Below, piece after piece: positions 8,545-17,197 of a DNA stretch of 64,000 nt. Source of the stretch: an uncultured Bacteroides sp. Lineage in GTDB: Bacteria; Bacteroidota; Bacteroidia; Bacteroidales; Bacteroidaceae. Each line of letters starts with the position of its first letter. Positions within the stretch are counted from its first letter, which is position 1. The DNA is taken from NCBI GenBank assembly GCA_902388495.1, contig CABMPP010000001.1:186001-250000 (forward strand), written 5' to 3'. The position numbers and the translations under genes were made by a program. The notes beneath the pieces were generated by a model that saw nothing but the letters and a program-made list of their open reading frames with translations, did not search any database and was not told the origin of the DNA.

Positions 8545-9738
8545 ATGAAAAGACTTTCATTTTTAGCAATTGCCCTGCTGATGTGCACTATCACATTTGC
8601 CCAGCAGGCTCTTTGGGGAGGTGCTCCGGTAGTTTCTCCCGAGGTTCACGACAACAACACAGTTACCTTCCGTCTGAAAGCACCCAAGGCAGTGCGCGTA
8701 CAGGTGACCGGCGACTTTCTGCCTACGCAGAAGATGAAAACTCCGTATGGCGAGTTTGATGCACCGGGTATAGGCGAACTGGTTGAGGATAAAGACGGGG
8801 TATGGGAATTTACTACTCCCGAACCGCTGGCTCCCGAACTCTACAGCTATTCTTTTATTGTGGATGGCCTGCGGATGATGGATCCTGCCAATGTTTATAT
8901 GATTCGTGACGTAGCTACCGTGACAAATGTATTCATCATCGGCGGCGGACGTGCCGACTTGTATAAGGTGAATGATGTACCCCACGGAACGGTATCGCGT
9001 ATGTGGTACAACAGCCCGACGCTGGGCATGGACCGCCGGCTGACGGTCTATACTCCGGCAGGCTATGAGACAAGCGGCAAGCGTTATCCTGTCTTCTACC
9101 TGCTGCACGGTATGGGTGGCGACGAAGAAGCATGGATTGCCCTGGGGCGTACCTCGCAGATTCTCGATAACCTCATTGCACAAGGCAAGGCTAAACCGAT
9201 GATTGTAGTCATGACCAACGGCAATGCAGCGCAGGAAGCTGCTCCGGGTGAGTCTTCACTCGGCTTTACGGCTCCAAGCATGCAGTTGCCCAAGACGATG
9301 GAGGGTTCTTTTGAGACGGCTTTCCCTGATGTGGTGAAGTTTGTCGACCAGCGTTTCCGTACCATCAAGAGCAAGTCCGGCCGTGCCATTGCCGGTTTGT
9401 CTATGGGTGGATATCACTCGCTGCATATCTCCAAGCAGTATCCCGATATGTTCAATTACGTAGGTTTGTTCTCTGCTGCTATTATGGCGGATAAGAGTGT
9501 GAAGTCTCCTATCTACGACGATATGGAAAGCAAGCTTGCCACGCAGTTTGCCAAGAAACCGGCGCTCTATTGGATTGGTATCGGCAAGACCGACTTCCTC
9601 TACAAGGCTAACGAGGATTATCGTAAGATGCTGGACGAGAAGGGATATAAATATACCTATTACGAAACCGGCGAAGGACATATCTGGAAGAACTGGCGCA
9701 TTTATCTGACGGAATTTGCTCCGCTGTTGTTCAAGTAA
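8545..9738 (+). CDS. CE1 esterase with N-terminal CBM48-like domain (paralogue 2)
   Basis: The start is set at the ATG at 8545, since it begins the signal peptide MKRLSFLAIALLMCTITFAQ that matches the preceding gene; an in-frame ATG at 8485 would overlap that gene and destroy the signal. The protein is 397 residues: CBM48-like beta-domain (~25-135), then a CE1 domain with LLHGMGG, catalytic Ser in AGLSMGG, and GEGHIWKNWR near the end. It follows its paralogue after 37 bp with no promoter or terminator between, so the two are co-transcribed. The same predicted fold with a diverged C-terminal half suggests a different acyl or glycan preference. Confidence 0.9.
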   Translation: MKRLSFLAIALLMCTITFAQQALWGGAPVVSPEVHDNNTVTFRLKAPKAVRVQVTGDFLPTQKMKTPYGEFDAPGIGELVEDKDGVWEFTTPEPLAPELYSYSFIVDGLRMMDPANVYMIRDVATVTNVFIIGGGRADLYKVNDVPHGTVSRMWYNSPTLGMDRRLTVYTPAGYETSGKRYPVFYLLHGMGGDEEAWIALGRTSQILDNLIAQGKAKPMIVVMTNGNAAQEAAPGESSLGFTAPSMQLPKTMEGSFETAFPDVVKFVDQRFRTIKSKSGRAIAGLSMGGYHSLHISKQYPDMFNYVGLFSAAIMADKSVKSPIYDDMESKLATQFAKKPALYWIGIGKTDFLYKANEDYRKMLDEKGYKYTYYETGEGHIWKNWRIYLTEFAPLLFK

Positions 9739-9771
9739 AAACGATTAACCTACTATTTATTAAAAAGAAGA

Positions 9772-12096
9772 ATGAAAAAACAATTATTCTCCATAGCGCT
9801 TGGTGCCGCCCTCGTTTCCTGCGGTCCCAGTGTGCCCCAGCTTGGCAAGGCATCTTTGGACGATGTCATTGCCGCCATGACCCTTGAGGAAAAAGGTCAC
9901 TTGATAGTCGGTACCGGCATGGCCGGCTTCTCCGGCGATAGTGCCGTGATTGGCGAAACCCGCAAACTGGTGCCCGGTGCTGCCGGAACCACTTATCCCA
10001 TCGAACGTCTTGGTATTCCTGCCGTCGTTCTGGCCGATGGACCCGCCGGACTCCGCATCAATCCTACACGCGACGGCGACTCTGCCACTTATTACTGTAC
10101 CCATTTCCCCATCGGCACACTGCTTGCCTCTACCTGGGATCAGGAACTGGTGGAAAACGTAGGTAAGGCCATCGGTAACGAAGTGCTGGAATATGGTGCC
10201 GACGTGCTGTTGGCTCCTGCCTTGAACATACACCGCAATCCGCTGTGCGGACGTAACTTCGAATACTACTCCGAAGACCCCGTCGTGGCCGGTAAGATTG
10301 CTGCCGCCTACGTGCGTGGTGTACAGAGCAACGGTGTAGGTACTTCTATCAAGCACTTCGCTGCCAACAACCAGGAGACCAACCGTATGGGTACCGATGC
10401 TCACATCTCTCCCCGTACCCTGCGCGAAATCTATCTGAAGGGCTTTGAAATAACAGTCAAAGAATCTGCACCCTGGACGGTGATGTCTTCCTACAACTAC
10501 CTCAACGGTATCTATACTTCCGAAAACAAGGAATTGCTTACCACCCTCTTGCGCGACGAATGGGGCTTCGGCGGCATGGTGATGACCGACTGGTTTGGCG
10601 GCAAGAACGTCGTAGCCCAAATGGAAGCCGGAAACGATATGCTGCAACCCGGTACGGACAAGCAGTACGAAGCCATTGTGCAAGCCGTGAAGGACGGCCG
10701 GCTGGATGAGGCCATCCTCGACCGCAACGTGAAACGTATCCTTGAGATGATTCTCCAAACTCCTCACTTCAAGGGTTATAAATTCTCCAACAAGCCCGAC
10801 CTGAAAGCGCATGCTGCCGTTACCCGCCAGTCCGCTACCGAAGGTATGGTGTTGCTGAAGAACGACAACAGCGCCCTGCCGCTTGCGGCCGACGTGAAGA
10901 ACGTCGCCCTCTTCGGCTGTACTTCTTATGACTTCATCGCCGGCGGCACCGGCTCCGGTAATGTGAATCGTGCTTATACGGTTTCTCTGCTCGATGGTCT
11001 GAACAATGCCGGCTATACCGTGGACGATGCCCTGAAAGCCGCTTACGAACAATACCTTGCCTCTGAGAAAGACCGCCTTGCCAAGACCAAGAAAGAATGG
11101 TTCATGCCCGACGTTCGTCCCGCTGAAATGGCGCTGACTCCGCAAACGATACAGGAGCAAGCCGCTAAGGCAGATGTTGCCTTGATTACTTTGGGCCGTA
11201 CTTCCGGAGAATTCCTCGACCGCAAGCTTTCTGACTTCAACCTTAGCCGGGAAGAGACGGAGATGTTGCAAGCTGTATGCAAAACCTTCCATGCTGCCGG
11301 CAAGAAAGTAGTTGTAGTGCTCAACATCGGCGGCGTTATCGAAACTGCTTCCTGGAAAGCCCAACCCGATGCCATCCTTTGCGCCTGGCAAGCCGGACAA
11401 GAAGGTGGTAACAGCGTGGCCGACGTGCTGAGCGGCAAAGCTTCTCCTTCGGGCAAGCTCCCGATGACCTTCCCTGTGAAGTTCGACGATGCTGCCTCTT
11501 CTGCCAACTTCCCCATCGACATGACTGCCAACATCGACATCACCAATGCCGGCGATAAGAAGAGCGACGTGAAGAACGTGGACTATACCGACTACGAAGA
11601 AGGCATCTACGTGGGCTATCGCTACTTCGACAGCTTCGGAAAAGCAGTATCTTATCCCTTTGGCTATGGCTTGAGCTACACGACTTTCGAGTACGCTAAT
11701 CCGGCTATTAAGGCTGATAACGGTATTTACACCGTCACCGTCGACGTGAAGAACACAGGCAAGGCTGCCGGTAAGGAAGTGGTTCAGCTCTATGTATCTG
11801 CTCCGGGCAACGCTGCCATGGAGAAGCCTGAAAAAGAACTGAAAGCTTTCGCCAAGACCCGCGAATTGCAACCGGGCGAAGCTGCCACCGTCACCCTGAC
11901 CGTGAAGGCTGCCGACCTGGCTTCCTATGACGAAGCTTCTTCTTCCTGGGTAGTGGACGCCGGAAACTATAAGTTCCTCATTGGTGCTTCCTCTCGCGAC
12001 ATCAAAGCTGCACTGGGTGCCGACGTGGCTGCCGCAACACAAAAGACAAACGACATCTTGAAGTTGCAGACACCCCTCAATTTGCTGAAAAAATAA
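9772..12096 (+). CDS. Glycoside hydrolase family 3, lipoprotein
   Basis: A 774-residue protein with a lipoprotein-type start (MKKQLFSIALGAALVSC, Cys17), so probably membrane anchored, unlike the GH3 at 3797. The TIM barrel has SIKHFAANNQE and MVMTDWFGG with nucleophile Asp273. The second domain has LGRTSGEFLDR with candidate acid/base Glu480. A C-terminal FnIII-like domain follows ([26 protein letters not shown] and KNTGKAAGKEVVQLYVSAP). It starts 33 bp after the esterase gene and is closed by the hairpin at 12111. Its architecture is the same as the first GH3, but divergence around the active site suggests a different sugar or linkage. Confidence 0.94.
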   Translation: MKKQLFSIALGAALVSCGPSVPQLGKASLDDVIAAMTLEEKGHLIVGTGMAGFSGDSAVIGETRKLVPGAAGTTYPIERLGIPAVVLADGPAGLRINPTRDGDSATYYCTHFPIGTLLASTWDQELVENVGKAIGNEVLEYGADVLLAPALNIHRNPLCGRNFEYYSEDPVVAGKIAAAYVRGVQSNGVGTSIKHFAANNQETNRMGTDAHISPRTLREIYLKGFEITVKESAPWTVMSSYNYLNGIYTSENKELLTTLLRDEWGFGGMVMTDWFGGKNVVAQMEAGNDMLQPGTDKQYEAIVQAVKDGRLDEAILDRNVKRILEMILQTPHFKGYKFSNKPDLKAHAAVTRQSATEGMVLLKNDNSALPLAADVKNVALFGCTSYDFIAGGTGSGNVNRAYTVSLLDGLNNAGYTVDDALKAAYEQYLASEKDRLAKTKKEWFMPDVRPAEMALTPQTIQEQAAKADVALITLGRTSGEFLDRKLSDFNLSREETEMLQAVCKTFHAAGKKVVVVLNIGGVIETASWKAQPDAILCAWQAGQEGGNSVADVLSGKASPSGKLPMTFPVKFDDAASSANFPIDMTANIDITNAGDKKSDVKNVDYTDYEEGIYVGYRYFDSFGKAVSYPFGYGLSYTTFEYANPAIKADNGIYTVTVDVKNTGKAAGKEVVQLYVSAPGNAAMEKPEKELKAFAKTRELQPGEAATVTLTVKAADLASYDEASSSWVVDAGNYKFLIGASSRDIKAALGADVAAATQKTNDILKLQTPLNLLKK

Positions 12097-12110
12097 CAAA
12101 CTGACCCCTA

Positions 12111-12152
12111 AATAACATCCTGTTATACCCTTTGGTATGGCAGGATGTTATT
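12111..12152 (+). terminator. Long hairpin closing the susC-to-GH3 part of the PUL
   Basis: AATAACATCCTG (12111-12122) pairs perfectly with CAGGATGTTATT (12141-12152). The loop contains a further pair, ATACC/GGTAT. It starts 15 bp after the GH3 stop. There is no T-run after the stem; instead the 3' foot runs straight into the TATCTTTG promoter element of the next gene. Confidence 0.75.
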
Positions 12153-12159
12153 ATCTTTG
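12131..12159 (+). promoter_or_regulatory. Promoter of the third GH3 gene, overlapping a hairpin
   Basis: TTTG at 12131-12134 and TATCTTTG at 12152-12159 are separated by 17 nt, near the Bacteroidota -33/-7 arrangement. The upstream box lies in the hairpin loop and the -7 box begins at the last base of the hairpin. The ATG is 26 nt downstream. Confidence 0.65.
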
Positions 12160-12184
12160 CACGCGTTAAACCAATATCAACACC

Positions 12185-14671
12185 ATGAACAAAAAATTAA
12201 TCTTATCCCTGGCCCTGTCCGGGCTCGTATTTACCGCCGCAGCACAAACCGTAGCCCCGGCTATTCCGAGAGACGAGAAAATAGAACAGCAGATTGAGAC
12301 GCTGTTGAAGAAAATGACTCTTGACGAGAAGGTCGGCCAGATGTGCGAACTTACCATCGACCTTCTGCAAAAACGTACCAACCCCTTTGCCGGCATAAAC
12401 CCGCAGAATTTTAAGGTAGATGACCTTAAGAAAGTGCTGAAACGCTACAAACTGGAGAAAGAGTTCGACCTCTCCAAAGGCATGCCTTCACAAGACGTAC
12501 TGATGCAGATATATATGCGCATTCAGGGCATCGAAAGTCAGAAAGGCTTCCAGATAGACGAAGCGATGCTCGATAGTGTCATTGGTAAGTATAAAGTCGG
12601 CTCCATTCTCAACGTGCCCAACGGTGTGGCACAGACTCCGGAGAAGTGGCAGGAAATCATTAAACGCATTCAGGAGAAGTCCATGAAAGAAATCGGTATT
12701 CCTTGCGTTTACGGTGTGGACCAGATACACGGAACTACCTATACTTTAGGTGGAACCTTCTTTCCGCAAGGCGTCAACATGGGTGCCACTTTCAACCGTG
12801 AGCTGACCCGTCGTGGTGCCGAAATCTCTGCTTACGAAACCAAAGCCGGAAGCATTCCCTGGACTTATGCCCCTGTTACTGACTTGGGCCGTGATCCGCG
12901 CTGGCCGCGCATGTGGGAAAACTATGGTGAAGACTGCTACGTCAACGCTGAGATGGGCCGTGAAGCAGTTCTCGGCTTTCAGGGCAATGACCCCAATCGC
13001 ATAGGTACAAACAGTGTTGCCGCTTGTATGAAGCACTTTATGGGTTACGGTGTCCCCGTATCGGGAAAAGACCGCACCCCGTCGTCCATTACCGAGCAGG
13101 ATATGCGTGAGAAACACTTTGCGCCTTATCTTGAGATGGTTCGCAACGGCGCACTCTCCGTTATGATAAACTCTGCCATGAACAACGGCTTGCCTTTCCA
13201 TGCCAACTACGAACTGCTGACCAAATGGCTGAAGGAAGACCTTAACTGGGACGGTATGATTGTGACCGACTGGGCGGATATTGATAACCTTTGGAAGCGC
13301 GACCACATTGCCAAAGACAAGAAGGAAGCTATCAAGCTTGCCATCAATGCCGGTATTGATATGTCGATGGACCCGTATGATTGGAAATTCTGTCCGCTTC
13401 TTAAAGAGCTGGTGCAGGAAGGTGAAGTACCCATGAGCCGTATCGACGATGCCGTTCGCCGCGTATTGCGCTTGAAGTACCGACTCAATCTGTTCGAGAA
13501 GCCGTATTACGACTTGAAGGACTTCCCTCTCTTCGGTGGTGCCGAACATGCTGCCGCTGCTCTCCATGCTGCTGAAGAATCTTTGGTTCTCCTCAAGAAC
13601 AACGATGGCATCCTCCCGTTTGCCAAAGGCAAGAAGCTGTTGCTCACTGGCCCTAATGCTAACTCCATCCGTACTCTCAACGGTGGCTGGTCTTACTCCT
13701 GGCAAGGCGACAAGGCTGACGAATGTGGTGCTGCTTACAATACTATCCTCGAGTCTTTTACCAACAAGTTCGGTGCCGACAACATCGTCTACGAACCGGG
13801 TGTTACCTATAAGAAAGGTGGAAACTGGTGGGATGAAAACGCTCCCGAAATCGACAAGGCTGTTGCTGCTGCCGCCAATGCTGACTATATCGTAGCCTGC
13901 ATCGGCGAGAACTCCTACTGCGAGACTCCGGGAAATCTGACCAACCTCTTCCTCTCTCAGAACCAACTCGACCTGGTGAAAGCCCTTGCCAAGACGGGCA
14001 AGCCCATCATCCTGATTCTGAACCAGGGACGTCCGCGTCTGATAGCCGACATCGAACCGCTTGCCAAAGCTGTTGTCAACATCATGCTCCCCGGTAACTA
14101 TGGTGGCGATGCTCTTGCTAACCTCTTGGCGGGTGATGCTAACTTCAGCGGAAAGATGCCTTTCACTTATCCGAAAGAAATCAATTCTCTGATTACTTAT
14201 GACTACAAGCCTTGCGAACACATCGGCAAGCAGATGGAAGGTGCTTATAACTACGATGCCCAGGTTTCTGTACAGTGGGCTTTTGGTTACGGTTTGAGCT
14301 ATACTACTTTTGACTACAGTAACCTCCGGGTAGATAAACCGAACTTCACTGCCGACGACGTACTGACTTTCAGCGTTGACGTGAAGAATACCGGCAATCG
14401 TGTAGGTAAAGAAAGCGTCCTGCTCTTCAGTAGTGACCTTGTAGCTTCCCTTACTCCCGATAATCGTCGCCTCCGTGCTTTCGAAAAGGTAGAACTGAAG
14501 CCCGGTGAGACTAAGACCGTCACCCTGAAGGTGAAAGGTTCCGACCTTGCCTTCGTTGGTTACGACGGTAAGTGGATTCTGGAGCAAGGCGACTTCCGTA
14601 TTCAGGCAGGCAATCAGGTGATGAATGTAGTTTGTATGGATACGAAGAAGTGGGAAACACCGAATAAGTAA
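12185..14671 (+). CDS. Glycoside hydrolase family 3, BglX-like beta-glucosidase
   Basis: An 828-residue secreted protein ([21 protein letters not shown]). It belongs to the BglX-like branch of GH3: a long N-terminal helical lead-in (~30-120), [23 protein letters not shown] with nucleophile Asp362, the second domain with [12 protein letters not shown], and a C-terminal FnIII-like domain ending near 820. BglX-type enzymes remove terminal beta-linked glucose from short oligosaccharides in the periplasm. It is not a close copy of the other two GH3 genes in the locus. It has its own promoter and terminator, so its expression can be set separately from the susC transcript. Confidence 0.94.
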   Translation: MNKKLILSLALSGLVFTAAAQTVAPAIPRDEKIEQQIETLLKKMTLDEKVGQMCELTIDLLQKRTNPFAGINPQNFKVDDLKKVLKRYKLEKEFDLSKGMPSQDVLMQIYMRIQGIESQKGFQIDEAMLDSVIGKYKVGSILNVPNGVAQTPEKWQEIIKRIQEKSMKEIGIPCVYGVDQIHGTTYTLGGTFFPQGVNMGATFNRELTRRGAEISAYETKAGSIPWTYAPVTDLGRDPRWPRMWENYGEDCYVNAEMGREAVLGFQGNDPNRIGTNSVAACMKHFMGYGVPVSGKDRTPSSITEQDMREKHFAPYLEMVRNGALSVMINSAMNNGLPFHANYELLTKWLKEDLNWDGMIVTDWADIDNLWKRDHIAKDKKEAIKLAINAGIDMSMDPYDWKFCPLLKELVQEGEVPMSRIDDAVRRVLRLKYRLNLFEKPYYDLKDFPLFGGAEHAAAALHAAEESLVLLKNNDGILPFAKGKKLLLTGPNANSIRTLNGGWSYSWQGDKADECGAAYNTILESFTNKFGADNIVYEPGVTYKKGGNWWDENAPEIDKAVAAAANADYIVACIGENSYCETPGNLTNLFLSQNQLDLVKALAKTGKPIILILNQGRPRLIADIEPLAKAVVNIMLPGNYGGDALANLLAGDANFSGKMPFTYPKEINSLITYDYKPCEHIGKQMEGAYNYDAQVSVQWAFGYGLSYTTFDYSNLRVDKPNFTADDVLTFSVDVKNTGNRVGKESVLLFSSDLVASLTPDNRRLRAFEKVELKPGETKTVTLKVKGSDLAFVGYDGKWILEQGDFRIQAGNQVMNVVCMDTKKWETPNK

Positions 14672-14695
14672 AACAGCATACTTTAGCTTTGAATG

Positions 14696-14734
14696 AAAAT
14701 CTGTAGCAGAGATTCTTTGCTACAGATTTTTTTG
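14696..14734 (+). terminator. Rho-independent terminator after the BglX-like GH3 gene
   Basis: AAAATCTGTAGCA (14696-14708) pairs with TGCTACAGATTTT (14718-14730), a 13-bp stem followed by further T residues to 14733. Confidence 0.9.
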
Positions 14735-14744
14735 TTTAATTTTG
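14716..14744 (+). promoter_or_regulatory. Promoter of the GH29 fucosidase gene, nested in the terminator
   Basis: TTTG at 14716-14719 lies in the hairpin and TAATTTTG at 14737-14744 comes right after its T-run, with a 17-nt spacer. The ATG is 26 nt downstream. This repeats the layout seen at 12131-12159. Confidence 0.65.
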
Positions 14745-14769
14745 CCATTCTCTAATTAACGATCATACT

Positions 14770-16233
14770 ATGAAACCTCTGAACTTATTGCTGTGTTCTG
14801 CCGTAGTCATTGTTATGGCTTCTTGTGCATCGCCGGACGTAAAAGCCCCAGACCCTGTTTTGCCAGTTCCGGAACCTAAACAAGTGGAGTGGCAAAAGAT
14901 GGAAACGTATGCGTTCATTCACTTCGGACTGAATACGTTTAATGACCGTGAGTGGGGATATGGCGATTCCGACCCCGCTACTTTTAACCCTGCTAAGCTG
15001 GATTGTGAGCAATGGGTGAAAACCTTGCTGAATGCCGGTATGCAAGGGGTGATTCTTACTGCCAAGCATCATGACGGTTTTTGCCTTTGGCCTTTCGAGG
15101 GTACGGACTACAACGTCGCCCATTCCCCCTATAAAGATGGAAAAGGAGACATCGTGCGCGAGTTGGCGGATGCCTGCAAGAAACACGGGTTGAAGTTTGC
15201 CGTATATCTTTCTCCGTGGGACAGGCATCAGGCGAATTATGGCACGCCGGAATATCTGGACTATTACTACGCCCAACTGCATGACTTGCTTACCAATTAT
15301 GGCGAAGTATTTGAAGTTTGGTTTGACGGTGCCAACGGTGGTGACGGCTGGTATGGCGGTGCCAAAGAAACGCGTACCATCGATCGTAAAAACTACTACA
15401 ATTACCCGCGTATTTACGAAATGCTGGATAGTATTCAGCCGCAAGCCGTGATTTTCTCCGATGGAGGTCCCGGATGCCGCTGGGTGGGCAATGAAAAAGG
15501 TTTTGCCGCCACTACCAACTGGGCGTTCCTGCGCAAGGGAGTAGTCTACCCTGGTTATCCGCATGCCGACGAATTGCAACTGGGGCATATAGACGGTGAC
15601 CAATGGTCTCCAACAGAATGTGATGTGTCCATCCGTCCGGGATGGTTCTATCATCCCGAAGAAGATGATCGCGTAAAGACGCCCGAGCAGTTGGTCGATT
15701 TGTACTACCGCAGTGTGGGACGTAACGGTACACTGCTGCTAAACTTCCCTGTCGATAGGAACGGGTTAATCCATCCGACGGACTCTGCCAATGCTGTCAG
15801 GTTCCATCAACTTATCCTGCAGGAACTGAAGACAAACCTGGTGGCGGGCATCTCTCCGAAAGTATCTGACGAGCGGGGCGGTAAGTTTGTAGCAGCTGCC
15901 ATGACGGACGGTGATTACGATACTTATTGGGCTACCAAAGATGGAGTGAATGCGGCTGATATCGAATTCTTATTTGATGCTTCTCAGCGGATGAACCGCA
16001 TCCTTCTGCAAGAGTATATTCCGCTTGGCCAGCGAGTGAAGTCCTTTGTCGTGGAATACAAAGACGAAGCGGGTGCTTGGCAACCTGTACGCTTGGACGA
16101 AGAAACCACTACCATCGGCTATAAACGTTTGCTACGCTTTGAAACGCTGCTTACAGACGGTATACGTATTCGCATCACGGACTCACGTGGTCCGCTGTGT
16201 ATTAATAATGTGGGTATCTACGATGCGGAATAA
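14770..16233 (+). CDS. Glycoside hydrolase family 29 alpha-L-fucosidase, lipoprotein
   Basis: A 487-residue protein with a lipoprotein signal (MKPLNLLLCSAVVIVMASC, Cys19). The GH29 barrel shows TAKHHDGFCLWP (His100-His101), VWFDGANGG with the expected nucleophile Asp186, and WSPTECDVSIRPGWFYH with Glu283 as likely acid/base. This pattern fits the GH29-B group, which prefers alpha-1,3/1,4 fucose next to a branched galactose. A C-terminal F5/8-type beta-sandwich (~355-485) may bind glycan. It is the last gene of the PUL, under its own promoter and before a strong terminator. A fucosidase beside esterases and GH3 enzymes hints at a branched plant or mixed substrate, but the group assignment is inference. 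Confidence 0.92.
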   Translation: MKPLNLLLCSAVVIVMASCASPDVKAPDPVLPVPEPKQVEWQKMETYAFIHFGLNTFNDREWGYGDSDPATFNPAKLDCEQWVKTLLNAGMQGVILTAKHHDGFCLWPFEGTDYNVAHSPYKDGKGDIVRELADACKKHGLKFAVYLSPWDRHQANYGTPEYLDYYYAQLHDLLTNYGEVFEVWFDGANGGDGWYGGAKETRTIDRKNYYNYPRIYEMLDSIQPQAVIFSDGGPGCRWVGNEKGFAATTNWAFLRKGVVYPGYPHADELQLGHIDGDQWSPTECDVSIRPGWFYHPEEDDRVKTPEQLVDLYYRSVGRNGTLLLNFPVDRNGLIHPTDSANAVRFHQLILQELKTNLVAGISPKVSDERGGKFVAAAMTDGDYDTYWATKDGVNAADIEFLFDASQRMNRILLQEYIPLGQRVKSFVVEYKDEAGAWQPVRLDEETTTIGYKRLLRFETLLTDGIRIRITDSRGPLCINNVGIYDAE

Positions 16234-16251
16234 TTGGGCAGTATTCTTATT

Positions 16252-16305
16252 AAATCCCTCAATGAGTGCTGAATTTGCATAAAATGAGCACTCATTGAGG
16301 GATTT
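16252..16305. terminator. Strong bidirectional hairpin terminator ending the PUL
   Basis: A perfect 19-bp inverted repeat: 16252-16270 (AAATCCCTCAATGAGTGCT) against 16287-16305, with a 16-nt loop. A-rich and T-rich flanks would serve either strand. Confidence 0.92.
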
Positions 16306-16309
16306 TAAT

Positions 16310-16317
16310 TATATTTG
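16310..16317 (+). promoter_or_regulatory. Orphan -7 element (TATATTTG) before the 22-bp array
   Basis: TATATTTG matches TAnnTTTG and directly follows the terminator. No convincing gene follows within 400 bp; the only thing it could transcribe nearby is the repeat array at 16418-16474. No -33 TTTG is seen at the right distance. Confidence 0.35.
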
Positions 16318-16417
16318 TCCCAACGCTATGATAGAAGATGTTTTATATGCTTATAAGAAAGCCTTTTCCCTACCACACTATTCCCTCTCTTCTGCAACAC
16401 TATTCCTTGTACTGCAC

Positions 16418-16474
16418 AAGATGGCATCTTATGTTGCTCAAGATGGCATCTTATGCTACACAAGATGGCATCTT
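16418..16474. repeat. Intergenic array, three 22-bp-period units with a palindromic core
   Basis: The 13-mer AAGATGGCATCTT occurs at 16418, 16440 and 16462, exactly 22 bp apart and identical each time. Its arms AAGATG and CATCTT are perfect inverted repeats around one G. The 9-bp linkers are variable but related (atgttgctc, atgctacac, gtgcatcgt). The 492-bp gap 16234-16725 otherwise holds a terminator, an orphan -7 box and the rimP promoter/leader. A 70-codon open frame at 16295-16507 spans the array, but I do not consider it a gene. Confidence 0.85.
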
Positions 16475-16627
16475 GTGCATCGTATCCTTACGGGGTGCAA
16501 TGATTAAGGAATAATGTTCGTGCTGTTAAGGGTAAGTGTTCTTCGTGCCGGCACCTGATGGAGAGGAAGCAGAAAAGAAATGTAAACCGCTTGGAAAGCG
16601 TTAATTCTTTCTTTTTTTCTCTAATAT

Positions 16628-16658
16628 TTTGTAGACGAACAGATTATTTATATCTTTG
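16628..16658 (+). promoter_or_regulatory. Consensus promoter of the rimP-nusA-infB operon
   Basis: TTTG (16628-16631), a 19-nt spacer, then TATCTTTG (16651-16658): one of the two best matches to the Bacteroidota housekeeping promoter in the window. Transcription should start near 16665, leaving a leader of about 60 nt. Confidence 0.85.
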
Positions 16659-16681
16659 CAACCGGAAACGGATGAAAGGTG

Positions 16682-16707
16682 GAGGGGCGATAAAGCTCCT
16701 CTTTTTT
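16682..16707 (+). promoter_or_regulatory. Terminator-like hairpin in the rimP-nusA-infB leader (possible attenuator)
   Basis: GAGGGGC (16682-16688) pairs with GCTCCTC (16695-16701) over a GATAAA loop, with one G-U pair, followed by six T residues (16702-16707). It lies between the operon promoter and the rimP ATG at 16726, where a terminator would stop transcription after ~43 nt unless bypassed. Confidence 0.65.
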
Positions 16708-16725
16708 ATTCTTATTAGTTAATCT

Positions 16726-17193
16726 ATGATAGAAAAGAAAACTGTTTGTCAGATTGTTGACGAGTGGCTGGAAGGAAAAGACTACTTCCTGGTGGAAGTG
16801 ACCATCAGCCCGGATGACAAGATTCTAGTGGAAATAGACCACAAAGAAGGTGTTTGGATTGAGGACTGCGTAGAGCTGAGCCGCTACATCGAGTCCAAGT
16901 TGAGCCGTGAGGATGAGGATTATGAGTTGGAAGTCGGTTCAGCCGGCATCGGACAGCCCTTCAAGGTGCTGCAACAGTACGTCAACCACATCGGCAAGGA
17001 AGTGGAAGTACTGACTAAAGACGGACGCAAGCTCTTCGGCGTATTGAAAGAAGCCGATGAACAACGCTTTATCGTTACCATCCAGAAGAAAGTAAAAGAA
17101 GAAGGTGCCAAGCGTCCCAAACTCGTGGACGAGGACCTGACATTTGCCTATGATGAGATAAAATACACTAAATACTTAATCAGTTTTAAATAA
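16726..17193 (+). CDS. rimP: Ribosome maturation factor RimP
   Basis: A 155-residue protein of normal RimP length. The N-terminal alpha/beta domain covers ~1-80, with the family pattern DWxLxxxDYFLVEV... VEIDHKEGVWIEDCVELSRYIESKL and ELEVGSAGIGQPFK. A C-terminal SH3-like barrel (~85-155) follows. RimP assists assembly of the 30S subunit. It is the first gene of the conserved rimP-nusA-infB operon, 4 bp before nusA, which makes the call secure despite the family's low sequence conservation. Confidence 0.95.
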   Translation: MIEKKTVCQIVDEWLEGKDYFLVEVTISPDDKILVEIDHKEGVWIEDCVELSRYIESKLSREDEDYELEVGSAGIGQPFKVLQQYVNHIGKEVEVLTKDGRKLFGVLKEADEQRFIVTIQKKVKEEGAKRPKLVDEDLTFAYDEIKYTKYLISFK

Positions 17194-17197
17194 GACT

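Noticed and set aside
9784..12099. A 771-codon open frame antisense to the second GH3 gene
   Set aside because: It mirrors the GH3 gene almost end to end, has no recognisable domain, and its amino-acid content is that of reverse-read codons. The GH3 frame has a signal peptide, catalytic motifs and full family length.
12746..14587. A 613-codon antisense frame under the BglX-like GH3 gene
   Set aside because: Same reasons: no domain, no promoter, and a complete GH3 on the other strand.
16418..16474. CRISPR-like array
   Set aside because: The repeats are 13 bp with 9-bp linkers, far too short for CRISPR repeats and spacers, and no cas genes are present. The same holds for the other 22-bp arrays.
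16295..16507. A 70-codon frame across the 22-bp array near 16418
   Set aside because: It starts inside the terminator stem, has no ribosome-binding site, and its second half simply encodes the nucleotide repeats.
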